From an uncultured Lachnospiraceae bacterium (GTDB lineage Bacteria > Bacillota > Clostridia > Lachnospirales > Lachnospiraceae), in contig CAJTYN010000033.1 of the NCBI GenBank assembly GCA_910584115.1, forward strand, positions 1-22,876: a DNA stretch of 22,876 nucleotides. Direction: 5' to 3'. Position numbers and translations under genes: made by a program. This document shows positions 7,278 through 14,189 of the stretch, in pieces; within the stretch, counting starts at the first letter, position 1, and every line of letters begins with the position of its first letter. The notes under the pieces were generated by a model. The model had not been told where the DNA came from and made no database searches. It worked only from the letters and a program-made list of their open reading frames with translations.

Positions 7278-8630
7278 ATGGATCTTCATAAATTTTATCG
7301 ATTGAGTTCAGCCCAGATCATCACCCTGGGGTTTGCGGGGGTGATCCTTCTGGGCGGGATCATCTTATGGCTCCCCGTGTGCGCGGCGCAGGGGGAACAG
7401 ACGAGTTTTATAGACGCGCTCTTTACAGCGGCCACGTCTGTCTGCGTGACCGGGCTGGTGACGGTCACGACGGCCGTCCATTGGTCCCTTCTGGGCAAAT
7501 GCGTAATCCTGCTGCTCATCCAGCTGGGCGGGCTGGGCGTGATCGCGGTCTCCATGTCCTTCTTCCTGCTGATCGGCCGGCGCATCACGCTCAAAGGCCG
7601 GCGGCTGATCCAGGAGGCGTACAATCTGGACACACTCTCAGGCATGGCCGATGTGGTCAGGAAGATCGTAGCCTGCACCCTGGCGGCGGAGACGTTGGGC
7701 GCCGTCTGCTATGCCTTCGCATTTGTGCCAAGGTTCGGATGGCGGGAGGGGGTCTGGCAGTCCGTGTTCACGTCCGTCTCCGCCTTCTGCAATGCGGGGA
7801 TCGACGTCCTGGGGGAAGCCAGCCTGGCTCCGTACGTGGGCGATCCGCTGATCAATCTGACGACCATGGCGCTGATCGTCTCCGGCGGGCTGGGATTTCT
7901 GGTCTGGTGGGATCTTTACCGGGTGGCAAAAGGCCGGCTCGGGTGGCGGAAGCTGAAAGTCCACTCCAAGCTGGTGATCACCATGACCGCGCTTCTGGTG
8001 CTGGGCGGCGGACTCTTATTTCTCTTATTCGAGTACAAGGATCCGGGGACGCTGGGCGCCCTGCCTCTGGGTGATAAGATCCAGGCGGCCCTGTTCCAGT
8101 CGGTGACCACCCGCACGGCGGGCTTTTTTTCCATCGACCAGAGTCGTTTTGGCGACGCGTCGATGGTCCTGACCCTGTTCCTGATGTTCACGGGAGGCTC
8201 CCCCATGGGAACGGCGGGCGGCGTGAAGACGACGACGCTGGCGATCCTAACGCTCACTGTGGGCGCCTATCTGAAGGGGAAGAGCGATACGGAGGTGTTT
8301 GACCGGAAGATCCGGGAGCAGAATATCCGCACCGCGATCGTGGTCATGGTCCTGGGGTTCATAGCCCTTCTGGTCAGCAGCGTGGCCCTGTCGCTGACGA
8401 TGGATGCATCCTTCATCGATCTGATCTTCGAGGTCACATCGGCCTTGGGGACGGCGGGGCTGTCCAGAGGCATCACCGGGGATCTGACGCTGTTCGGGAA
8501 GGTCATCATCATACTGGATATGTATCTGGGGCGGATCGGGCCGATCACGCTGGCGACGGCGATCGTCATACGGACGCGGAACGCGGAGCGCAATGTGCAT
8601 CTGGCGGAGGAGAATATCCTGATCGGGTGA
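7278..8630 (+). CDS. TrkH/KtrB family potassium uptake channel subunit
   Basis: A 450-residue polytopic membrane protein with the four pseudo-repeated pore loops of TrkH/KtrB: TSVCVTGL (53-60), SVSAFCNAG (166-174), SVTTRTAGF (275-283) and TSALGTAGL (387-395). Each carries the selectivity-filter Gly. The GGSPMGTAGGVKTTT segment (306-320) is also typical. The length fits KtrB rather than the longer E. coli TrkH. It would form the membrane pore of a Ktr system, normally gated by a cytosolic RCK subunit (KtrA/TrkA); no such gene is in the window. The ATG lies 2 nt after the pfkA stop with no clear ribosome site of its own, which suggests translational coupling. It converges on the minus-strand membrane protein gene. 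Confidence 0.92.
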   Translation: MDLHKFYRLSSAQIITLGFAGVILLGGIILWLPVCAAQGEQTSFIDALFTAATSVCVTGLVTVTTAVHWSLLGKCVILLLIQLGGLGVIAVSMSFFLLIGRRITLKGRRLIQEAYNLDTLSGMADVVRKIVACTLAAETLGAVCYAFAFVPRFGWREGVWQSVFTSVSAFCNAGIDVLGEASLAPYVGDPLINLTTMALIVSGGLGFLVWWDLYRVAKGRLGWRKLKVHSKLVITMTALLVLGGGLLFLLFEYKDPGTLGALPLGDKIQAALFQSVTTRTAGFFSIDQSRFGDASMVLTLFLMFTGGSPMGTAGGVKTTTLAILTLTVGAYLKGKSDTEVFDRKIREQNIRTAIVVMVLGFIALLVSSVALSLTMDASFIDLIFEVTSALGTAGLSRGITGDLTLFGKVIIILDMYLGRIGPITLATAIVIRTRNAERNVHLAEENILIG

Positions 8631-8646
8631 TGGGATGTGAAATGAG

Positions 8647-8677
8647 AAAGGGCGAGTCTTTAGAAGACCTGCCCTTT
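8647..8677. terminator. Candidate bidirectional terminator between convergent genes
   Basis: AAAGGGC (8647-8653) pairs with GCCCTTT (8671-8677), and inside it GTCTT (8656-8660) pairs with AAGAC (8664-8668) with a 3-nt loop. The hairpin sits between the end of the potassium channel gene and the end of the minus-strand gene, whose stop codon it overlaps. T-runs are short on both strands, so strength is uncertain. Confidence 0.55.
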
Positions 8678-9593
8678 ATTGAGATCCATTGTCTGATAGT
8701 GTCTTATCATCGGATAGGGTAGGGCGCGAGACTTCAGTTTCGGTATATTTATTGATGGATACGGGGGTATCATCCAGCCAGTGCCTGTTGTATGCCAAAA
8801 ATGTAAAGAGTATGCCGGAAATGAGTAAAGCGTCCATAAAAAAGATGAGCCACCATTTCCGGATGGTTTTTCCGTTGATATCCCTCAAAAAATCGATGAG
8901 CAGCCAGATCAGGCTGAAAATGATCAGTCCTAAGATAAAGACCACGGCAAGGAGCCGATATATCGAAGGTTTGTCGATATTTTCGAGCACGGAACTTGAA
9001 AAAGTCGTTCCTCCGGTAAAAGCGAGCACGATGGCGGCAAATATCCCCAGGATAGTGATGTACTCGTTCTGCATCTTCTTTTGGTTATCATGTATTTCTT
9101 TTTGCAAACGGATGGATTCATTTTTTAGATACTCGGTGGCATTATTGTGGGCTGTTTCGGCTTCTGCCAGTTGTTCTTTTAAATCCACAATGTTTGATTG
9201 AGCGCGTGCGAGTTCTGATCTGGTCTCTCCAGTTATGCGTTTGGTATAATTTATACGGCCGATATCCAGATTCGTATGGTCATATAATTTGAAGAGCTCC
9301 TTACGGATATCCCGATCTATGGGTGTGTACGAATCTTTGAGGGTCTGCATATTTTGCGCAAGGATGTCAAGGTTTCCCTGGGAAGGATCGGCATCGATCG
9401 CTGACAGGCAGGCAAATATATCAGAATAAAAATGTCTGAAGTTTTCAGTGTCCGTATTATGATATATATCTTCCAGGCGTGAAAAATAGCTGCTGCGTTC
9501 TGTGTGGTCTTTTAAGATATCCTGGCTTTTACTCAAGTCTAATAGGATTTTTTGGAGGGCATCCCTTTTTTCTTGCTCATTGAGGAGTTTCAT
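8676..9593 (-). CDS. Uncharacterised coiled-coil, three-membrane-segment protein; candidate toxin/effector partner of the Panacea protein
   Basis: I do not recognise this 305-residue protein as a named family. Residues 1-115 are mostly charged helix. About 120-178 (SELARAQSNIVDLKEQLAEA onward) reads as a coiled coil. Hydrophobic segments follow at about 178-200, 212-236 and 247-268, and then a hydrophilic Ser/Asp/Thr-rich tail of about 35 residues. There is no signal peptide. The ATG lies 4 nt after the stop of the Panacea-domain gene, with GGAAAGGA inside that gene's end as ribosome site, so the two are probably translationally coupled. Base composition is clearly more AT-rich than the core genes around it. 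Location and architecture suggest a membrane-acting toxin or abortive-infection effector neutralised by the upstream protein; this is inference from context only. Confidence 0.6.
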   Translation of the reverse strand: MKLLNEQEKRDALQKILLDLSKSQDILKDHTERSSYFSRLEDIYHNTDTENFRHFYSDIFACLSAIDADPSQGNLDILAQNMQTLKDSYTPIDRDIRKELFKLYDHTNLDIGRINYTKRITGETRSELARAQSNIVDLKEQLAEAETAHNNATEYLKNESIRLQKEIHDNQKKMQNEYITILGIFAAIVLAFTGGTTFSSSVLENIDKPSIYRLLAVVFILGLIIFSLIWLLIDFLRDINGKTIRKWWLIFFMDALLISGILFTFLAYNRHWLDDTPVSINKYTETEVSRPTLSDDKTLSDNGSQ

Positions 9594-9597
9594 CTGC

Positions 9598-10020
9598 TCA
9601 TCCTTTCCGTCTGATCAGGTCTTGGGGGATGATATGATGGTCACCTTGGCCGTTCTGATAGATCTCGTTCCAGGCTTTACCTTCCATATGAGTGTCGTTC
9701 ACCATGTCCCAAGGATAGAGTATGCGTTTTTTCTCGACGATCGGGTCGATGATCATGCGGTCCGCATCGTCAAGAGTGATGTTATATTCCATACGGATAG
9801 GCGTGGCGCCAAAACCACAGTATTGATAATAGACTGCTGGGACAACAGGGCCAAACTGCCATGCTTCAAAATCGTCCTCAAATAGGGCCATATCCTCGTC
9901 TAAAAAGGCTTTTTGGACATAATAGAGGATCTTTTGGAGCTGCAGATTGGAGATCGGATGGTCGTCTGAGGTACATTTGTTGATGATATATCTGGCGATA
10001 TCAATAGCTCTGTAGGGCAT
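9598..10020 (-). CDS. Panacea domain protein (DUF4065, SocA-like), probable antitoxin
   Basis: A 140-residue protein with the Panacea/DUF4065 pattern. IDIARYIINKC starts at residue 6, then LQLQKILYYVQKAFL at about 27-41 and FEAWQFGPVVPAVYYQY at about 51-67; the LQKxLYY and AWxxGPVVP motifs are diagnostic. Panacea-domain proteins include SocA and the Gep/PanA antitoxins, and the domain is known to pair with many unrelated toxins, including membrane-active ones. Here it is the first gene of a two-gene unit, followed by a coiled-coil membrane protein, which is the usual antitoxin-toxin order. AAGGAGG ends 6 nt before the ATG, a strong ribosome site that would favour excess antitoxin. AT-rich codon use contrasts with neighbours. 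Domain assignment is firm; the antitoxin role is inferred. Confidence 0.85.
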   Translation of the reverse strand: MPYRAIDIARYIINKCTSDDHPISNLQLQKILYYVQKAFLDEDMALFEDDFEAWQFGPVVPAVYYQYCGFGATPIRMEYNITLDDADRMIIDPIVEKKRILYPWDMVNDTHMEGKAWNEIYQNGQGDHHIIPQDLIRRKG

Positions 10021-10043
10021 ATATATCCTCCTTTTTATTTTAT

Positions 10044-10072
10044 ATTATAGCACATCCTGTGAAAAATGTCCA
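10044..10072 (-). promoter_or_regulatory. Promoter of the Panacea/membrane-protein pair
   Basis: On the minus strand TGGACA (10072-10067) and TATAAT (10049-10044) are separated by 17 nt. The -10 is preceded by TG-C, making it an extended -10. The promoter lies inside the last codons of the upstream exonuclease gene and the -10 covers that gene's stop codon, so the pair can be transcribed alone. Confidence 0.7.
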
Positions 10073-11130
10073 TCAAAAATCGAACAGATATTCTCAAGAC
10101 GCAGGCAGTGCCGCACATAGGCTTCTACCCGCCCTGTGTCCTGCATAAACTCTAAAGAACAGGGGAAACGCGTATAACAAGTCTGGGCGGTAGCCGCCAC
10201 CCGATGTGCCCGGTCCACATACGCGCCGACGCTCTTATGCACCGCGGTATCCTCATCCGGCAGATAATAGTAGTCCTTATAGTCTCTATAATACATCTTC
10301 AGACAGCCGTTTTCCAGGGGGAATGCCACCCGGACCTGTCCGCCCTCCCCGCAGATGGACCAGGGATGGGGCGCGCAGTCCAGGGAAAAAGGTGTCGGCA
10401 GGGGAAAAGTGAGCCGCAGGGTACAGGTGAGGACCGGTTCCGCAGAAATGCCGTCACCTGGATCTGACCGGCAGCCCTCCAGCCGGAAATGTCCCCCGAA
10501 GAGCGCCGGGTAGGCCAGTGCCCCGAGAGCGCAGGCCATCCCCAGGAGATCTTGCCGGTTGTGGGCGAGGAGGCGGTCCGCCTGGGCGGGATCCTTTTCC
10601 AGTGCGTACTTCCGGTAGAGGGAAGCACATTCCCGGCCGGAGATCTCGGCGTCCCGGGGATGTCCGAGAAAGGCTTCCAGGTCGGCCAGCCGCAGCCGGT
10701 CCAGGCCCAGGACTTTCCGGCAGGGGCGCAGTATCTGATACAGATCCAGATCCTTTTGATCCGCACCATCCCGTCCGTCATGGGTCCATGGATCGGTCAG
10801 CCCCAGCGCCCGGCAGCGGCCCGCCAGGAAGGGCAGGTCGAACTGCCGTCCGTTATAATGGACCAGGAAGGTGTCCGCGTCCTGGGCGGCAAAAAATCTC
10901 TCCAGCAATCCTCTCTCACAGGACGGGTCGTCCAGGAACCACTGTTCGAGCCGCCACGTTCCCATCTCTTTTCTCAGGATACCGATGAGGAAGACCATGG
11001 AGTCTTTCCATGAGAGGCCGGTCGTCTCGATGTCAAAAAAGAGCATATTTTCCACAGATGTTTTGGAGAAGATCTCTAAGATCCGTTCATCTGTGGGAGA
11101 AAGATCCATGTAAATTACCCTGGATAGCAT
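10045..11130 (-). CDS. YprB-type ribonuclease H-like exonuclease domain protein
   Basis: A 361-residue protein whose N-terminal half is a DEDDh-type RNase H fold. FFDIETTGL gives D33 and E35, HYNGRQFDLPFL gives D98, and HNRQDLLGM gives H190 and D194; these are the metal-binding residues. DLYQILRPCRKVLGL (129-143) is characteristic of the YprB/RNase_H_2 group of B. subtilis-like proteins. Members are predicted 3'-5' exonucleases of unknown substrate. The C-terminal 150 residues are a poorly conserved beta-rich region. The start at 11130 has AAAGGAG about 10 nt upstream; a later Met at residue 8 has no ribosome site. The gene is divergent from rnfC and followed by the Panacea cassette, whose promoter it contains. 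No defect is seen, so it looks functional. Confidence 0.85.
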   Translation of the reverse strand: MLSRVIYMDLSPTDERILEIFSKTSVENMLFFDIETTGLSWKDSMVFLIGILRKEMGTWRLEQWFLDDPSCERGLLERFFAAQDADTFLVHYNGRQFDLPFLAGRCRALGLTDPWTHDGRDGADQKDLDLYQILRPCRKVLGLDRLRLADLEAFLGHPRDAEISGRECASLYRKYALEKDPAQADRLLAHNRQDLLGMACALGALAYPALFGGHFRLEGCRSDPGDGISAEPVLTCTLRLTFPLPTPFSLDCAPHPWSICGEGGQVRVAFPLENGCLKMYYRDYKDYYYLPDEDTAVHKSVGAYVDRAHRVAATAQTCYTRFPCSLEFMQDTGRVEAYVRHCLRLENICSIFDGHFSQDVL

Positions 11131-11164
11131 AGGGGATTTTCTCCTTTTTAAAATTTTTTTTAAT

Positions 11165-11170
11165 ATTATA
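11165..11170 (-). promoter_or_regulatory. Extended -10 of the YprB-type gene
   Basis: On the minus strand TATAAT preceded by TG-C forms an extended -10 about 35 nt upstream of the start codon. No good -35 is seen, but the element lies within strong A/T tracts that could act as an UP-like element. Confidence 0.55.
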
Positions 11171-11214
11171 GCAAAAAAAACAAATAAAATAGTGATTTTT
11201 TTCTGATTTTTTAG

Positions 11215-11220
11215 TATGAT
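11215..11220 (+). promoter_or_regulatory. Candidate -10 of the rnf operon
   Basis: TATGAT lies 43 nt before the rnfC start codon and just downstream of T-tracts. The upstream region is AT-rich without a clear -35. It is the only reasonable -10 close to rnfC on the plus strand. Confidence 0.45.
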
Positions 11221-11263
11221 AGAGAGGTGAGTTAGTGTATGGCAAAGAGAAGGAGGAGTAACA

Positions 11264-12586
11264 ATGGGACTTTTGACGTTTAAAGGTGGCGTTCATCCTT
11301 ACGATGGTAAAGAGTTATCGAAGGACAAGCCGATCAAGTCAGTTTCGCCCAAGGGAGACTTAGTCTATCTGTTATCCCAGCATATCGGCGCTCCCGCTAA
11401 GCCATTGGTGGCAAAAGGGGATCGGGTGCTGGCCGGACAAAAGATCGCGGAGCCTGGCGGTTTTGTGTCCTCACCAGTCCATGCATCGGTATCCGGGACG
11501 GTCAAAGCCATTGAGCCGCATCTGACGGTGACGGGTGCGATGGTACCGGCCATCGTTGTGGAAAATGACCAGAAATACGAAGAAGTGGAATTTTCCAGCG
11601 TGGAGAAGGTTGAAGATCTGACAAAAGAAGAAGTGATCAAGCGGATCCAGGAAGGCGGGGTCGTGGGCATGGGCGGAGCCGGATTCCCAACCCATGTAAA
11701 ATTATCGCCGAAGGATCCGGATAAGATCGAGTACGTGCTGATCAACGGCGCGGAATGTGAGCCTTACATCACATCGGATTACAAGAGGATGATGGAGGAG
11801 CCGCAGCTGGTGATCGAGGGTCTGAAGACGATCTTATATCTGTTTGACAATGCGAAAGGCTACATATGTATCGAGGATAATAAGCCGGACTGCATCAAGA
11901 AGATGGAGGATCTGGTAAAGAGCGAGCCGCGCATCGAGGTGAAGGCCCTGCAGACCAAGTACCCGCAGGGTGCAGAGCGTTCACTGATCTACGCCACCAC
12001 CGGACGGGAAGTAAACTCCGGTATGCTGCCCGCGGACGCGGGGTGCGTGGTGGACAATGTGGAGACGGCAGTGGCCGCATACAGGGCAGTCGTCCTCGGC
12101 AGGCCGCTGATGCATAAGATCATCACGGTGACCGGAGACGCGATCGCCGATCCGCAGAATTTCGCGGTCTGTACCGGGACGATCTACGAGGAGCTGGTGG
12201 AGGAGGCCGGCGGCTTCAAGCAGCAGCCGGAAAAGATCATCTCCGGCGGTCCGATGATGGGACAGGGCCTGTTCTCCATGCAGGTGCCGGTGACAAAGAG
12301 TTCCTCTGCGCTGTTGTGCCTGACAAAGGACGAAGTGTCGGCAAACAAAGAAACAGCATGTATCAACTGTGGTAGATGTGTATCAGTCTGTCCGGCCCGT
12401 CTCGTGCCCTCCAGGCTGGCGACATTTGCGGACCATCAGAACGAAGAGGCTTTTGTAAAATGGGAAGGTATGGAGTGTGTGGCCTGCGGATGCTGCAGTT
12501 TCACATGTCCGGCCAAACGGCATCTGACCCAGTCCATCAAGTCTATGCGTGCCATGGTCTTGAATAATCGGAAGAAGAATGCGTAG
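11264..12586 (+). CDS. rnfC: Rnf complex subunit RnfC
   Basis: A 440-residue peripheral subunit of the Rnf ferredoxin:NAD+ oxidoreductase; it carries NADH and FMN sites and two 4Fe-4S clusters. The N-terminus TFKGGVHPYDGKELS is typical. The glycine-rich GGVVGMGGAGFPTHVKL segment near 131-147 is the nucleotide/flavin region, followed by GAECEPYITSDY. Cluster motifs are C366-C369-C372-C376 and C405-C408-C411-C415, each followed by Pro. It lacks the long Ala/Lys-rich C-terminal repeat found in proteobacterial RnfC, as usual in Firmicutes. AAGGAGGAG precedes the ATG. It is the first of six genes rnfCDGEAB, and the next gene starts 15 nt after its stop. Confidence 0.97.
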   Translation: MGLLTFKGGVHPYDGKELSKDKPIKSVSPKGDLVYLLSQHIGAPAKPLVAKGDRVLAGQKIAEPGGFVSSPVHASVSGTVKAIEPHLTVTGAMVPAIVVENDQKYEEVEFSSVEKVEDLTKEEVIKRIQEGGVVGMGGAGFPTHVKLSPKDPDKIEYVLINGAECEPYITSDYKRMMEEPQLVIEGLKTILYLFDNAKGYICIEDNKPDCIKKMEDLVKSEPRIEVKALQTKYPQGAERSLIYATTGREVNSGMLPADAGCVVDNVETAVAAYRAVVLGRPLMHKIITVTGDAIADPQNFAVCTGTIYEELVEEAGGFKQQPEKIISGGPMMGQGLFSMQVPVTKSSSALLCLTKDEVSANKETACINCGRCVSVCPARLVPSRLATFADHQNEEAFVKWEGMECVACGCCSFTCPAKRHLTQSIKSMRAMVLNNRKKNA

Positions 12587-12601
12587 AGGAGGAGGTAAGA
12601 C

Positions 12602-13576
12602 ATGAGTGATTTAATGAACGTATCATCTTCGCCGCATGTCCGGTCTAAGGTGAACACGAGCAACCTGATGCTGATGGTAGTCATCGCACTGCTGCCAGCC
12701 AGTTTATTTGGGGTCTACAACTTCGGGATCCATGCACTGCTGGTCATCCTCGTATGTGTGGCCGCATGCGTGCTGACGGAGTTTCTTTACAACAAAGGCA
12801 TGAAAAAAGACCAGACGATCGGGGATTACAGCGCGGTCGTGACAGGTATCCTGCTGGCGCTCAATATGCCCCCGGCCATCCCGCTGTGGATCCCGGTACT
12901 GGGCAGCGTCTTCGCGATCTTAGTGGTCAAACAGCTCTTCGGCGGTCTGGGACAGAACTTCATGAACCCGGCCCTGGCAGGAAGATGCTTCCTGATGATC
13001 TCCTTTACAGGAAAGATGACGGATTTCACGCTTCCTTCCGGAGGCTTCGGCAATGTTGTCGTGGACGCGGTCACAGCGGCCACACCGCTGGCAAATGTAA
13101 AATCCGGCGAGGGTACGGTAGACGTCATGAGCATGTTCGTTGGAAATATCCAGGGTACGATCGGTGAGACGTCCGTGATCGCGATCTTGATCGGCGCGGC
13201 GTTCCTGCTGTTCATGAAAGTCATCGATCTGAGGATCCCGCTTACATATATCGGCAGTTTTACAGTATTCATCGCGATCTATTCCATGGCTGCAAGGGGC
13301 GGTCTGGATATGAACTTCATCGCAGCCCATCTCTGCGGCGGCGGTCTGATGCTCGGTGCATGGTTCATGGCTACGGATTACGTGACGACGCCGATCACGA
13401 AGAACGGCCAGCTCGTCTATGGCTGTCTCTTAGGTATCGTGACGGCGGTGTTCCGCCTCTTCGGCGGTTCCGCAGAGGGTGTGTCCTACGCGATCATTTT
13501 CTGTAACCTGTTGATCCCGCTCATCGAGCGTGTCACCATTCCAACGGCGTTGGGAAAAGGAGGGCAGAAGTCATGA
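12602..13576 (+). CDS. rnfD: Rnf complex membrane subunit RnfD
   Basis: A 324-residue polytopic membrane subunit of Rnf, homologous to NqrB, that holds covalently bound FMN and takes part in ion translocation. Around nine hydrophobic segments are visible. NFMNPALAGRCFL (about 119-131) and YVTTPITKNGQ are RnfD hallmarks. The flavin-attachment site is in DAVTAATPLA (155-164), where Thr161 is the expected acceptor; Ala replaces the Gly of the more usual S/T-G-A-T motif. GGAGGAGG precedes the ATG. The gene overlaps rnfG by 4 nt (ATGA), indicating coupled translation. Confidence 0.96.
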   Translation: MSDLMNVSSSPHVRSKVNTSNLMLMVVIALLPASLFGVYNFGIHALLVILVCVAACVLTEFLYNKGMKKDQTIGDYSAVVTGILLALNMPPAIPLWIPVLGSVFAILVVKQLFGGLGQNFMNPALAGRCFLMISFTGKMTDFTLPSGGFGNVVVDAVTAATPLANVKSGEGTVDVMSMFVGNIQGTIGETSVIAILIGAAFLLFMKVIDLRIPLTYIGSFTVFIAIYSMAARGGLDMNFIAAHLCGGGLMLGAWFMATDYVTTPITKNGQLVYGCLLGIVTAVFRLFGGSAEGVSYAIIFCNLLIPLIERVTIPTALGKGGQKS

Positions 13577-14187
13577 AAAACACTATCGTAAAAGATACTA
13601 TCGCCATCACGCTGATCACACTGATCGCCGGCCTGGCGCTGGGCGGCGTACAGGGCATCACGGCGGAGCCGATCGCCTATCAGAATCAGCTGGCGAAGGA
13701 TGAAGCGTATAAAGCCGTATTCGCGGATGCGGATACTTTTGAGACGATCGTTGAGACAGAAGACCCCGAGATCGAGGCATATCTGGATGAGAACGGCTAT
13801 CCCTCCCAGACCATCGACGAGGTGGTGCAGGCGAAGGATGCCAGCGGCAGCCCCATCGGGTATGCGTTCACCGTGACCACATCCGAAGGCTACGGCGGCG
13901 ATATCCAGTTCGCCATGGGTGTAAAAGACGACAATACATTGAACGGCATCTCGATCCTGGCCATCGGAGAGACGGCCGGCCTCGGCATGAAAGCGGATAC
14001 GGATGAGTTCAAAGGCCAGTTCGCCGACAAGAATGTGGAGAAATTCGAGTATACAAAGAACGGCGCCACCGACGACAGCCAGATCGACGCATTGAGCGGC
14101 GCGACGATCACCACCAACGCGATGGTGAACGGGGTGAATGCGGGCTTGTGCGCATTTACCTATGAGAATGAGAAAGGGGGAAATTGA
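13573..14187 (+). CDS. rnfG: Rnf complex subunit RnfG (covalent FMN)
   Basis: A 204-residue subunit with one N-terminal membrane anchor (about 9-28) and an extracytoplasmic FMN-binding domain. LSGATITT near the C-terminus gives the S-G-A-T site, with Thr178 as the residue that forms the phosphoester link to FMN. The preceding GETAGLGMKAD segment is also conserved. In Rnf it relays electrons between RnfD and the membrane 2Fe-2S centre. Flavinylation needs ApbE, which is not in the window. The ATG overlaps the rnfD stop by 4 nt. Confidence 0.96.
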   Translation: MKNTIVKDTIAITLITLIAGLALGGVQGITAEPIAYQNQLAKDEAYKAVFADADTFETIVETEDPEIEAYLDENGYPSQTIDEVVQAKDASGSPIGYAFTVTTSEGYGGDIQFAMGVKDDNTLNGISILAIGETAGLGMKADTDEFKGQFADKNVEKFEYTKNGATDDSQIDALSGATITTNAMVNGVNAGLCAFTYENEKGGN

Positions 14188-14189
14188 TC

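Noticed and set aside
8630..10060. Mobile element carrying the Panacea cassette
   Set aside because: No transposase, integrase, terminal inverted repeats or target duplications could be found at the edges by eye.
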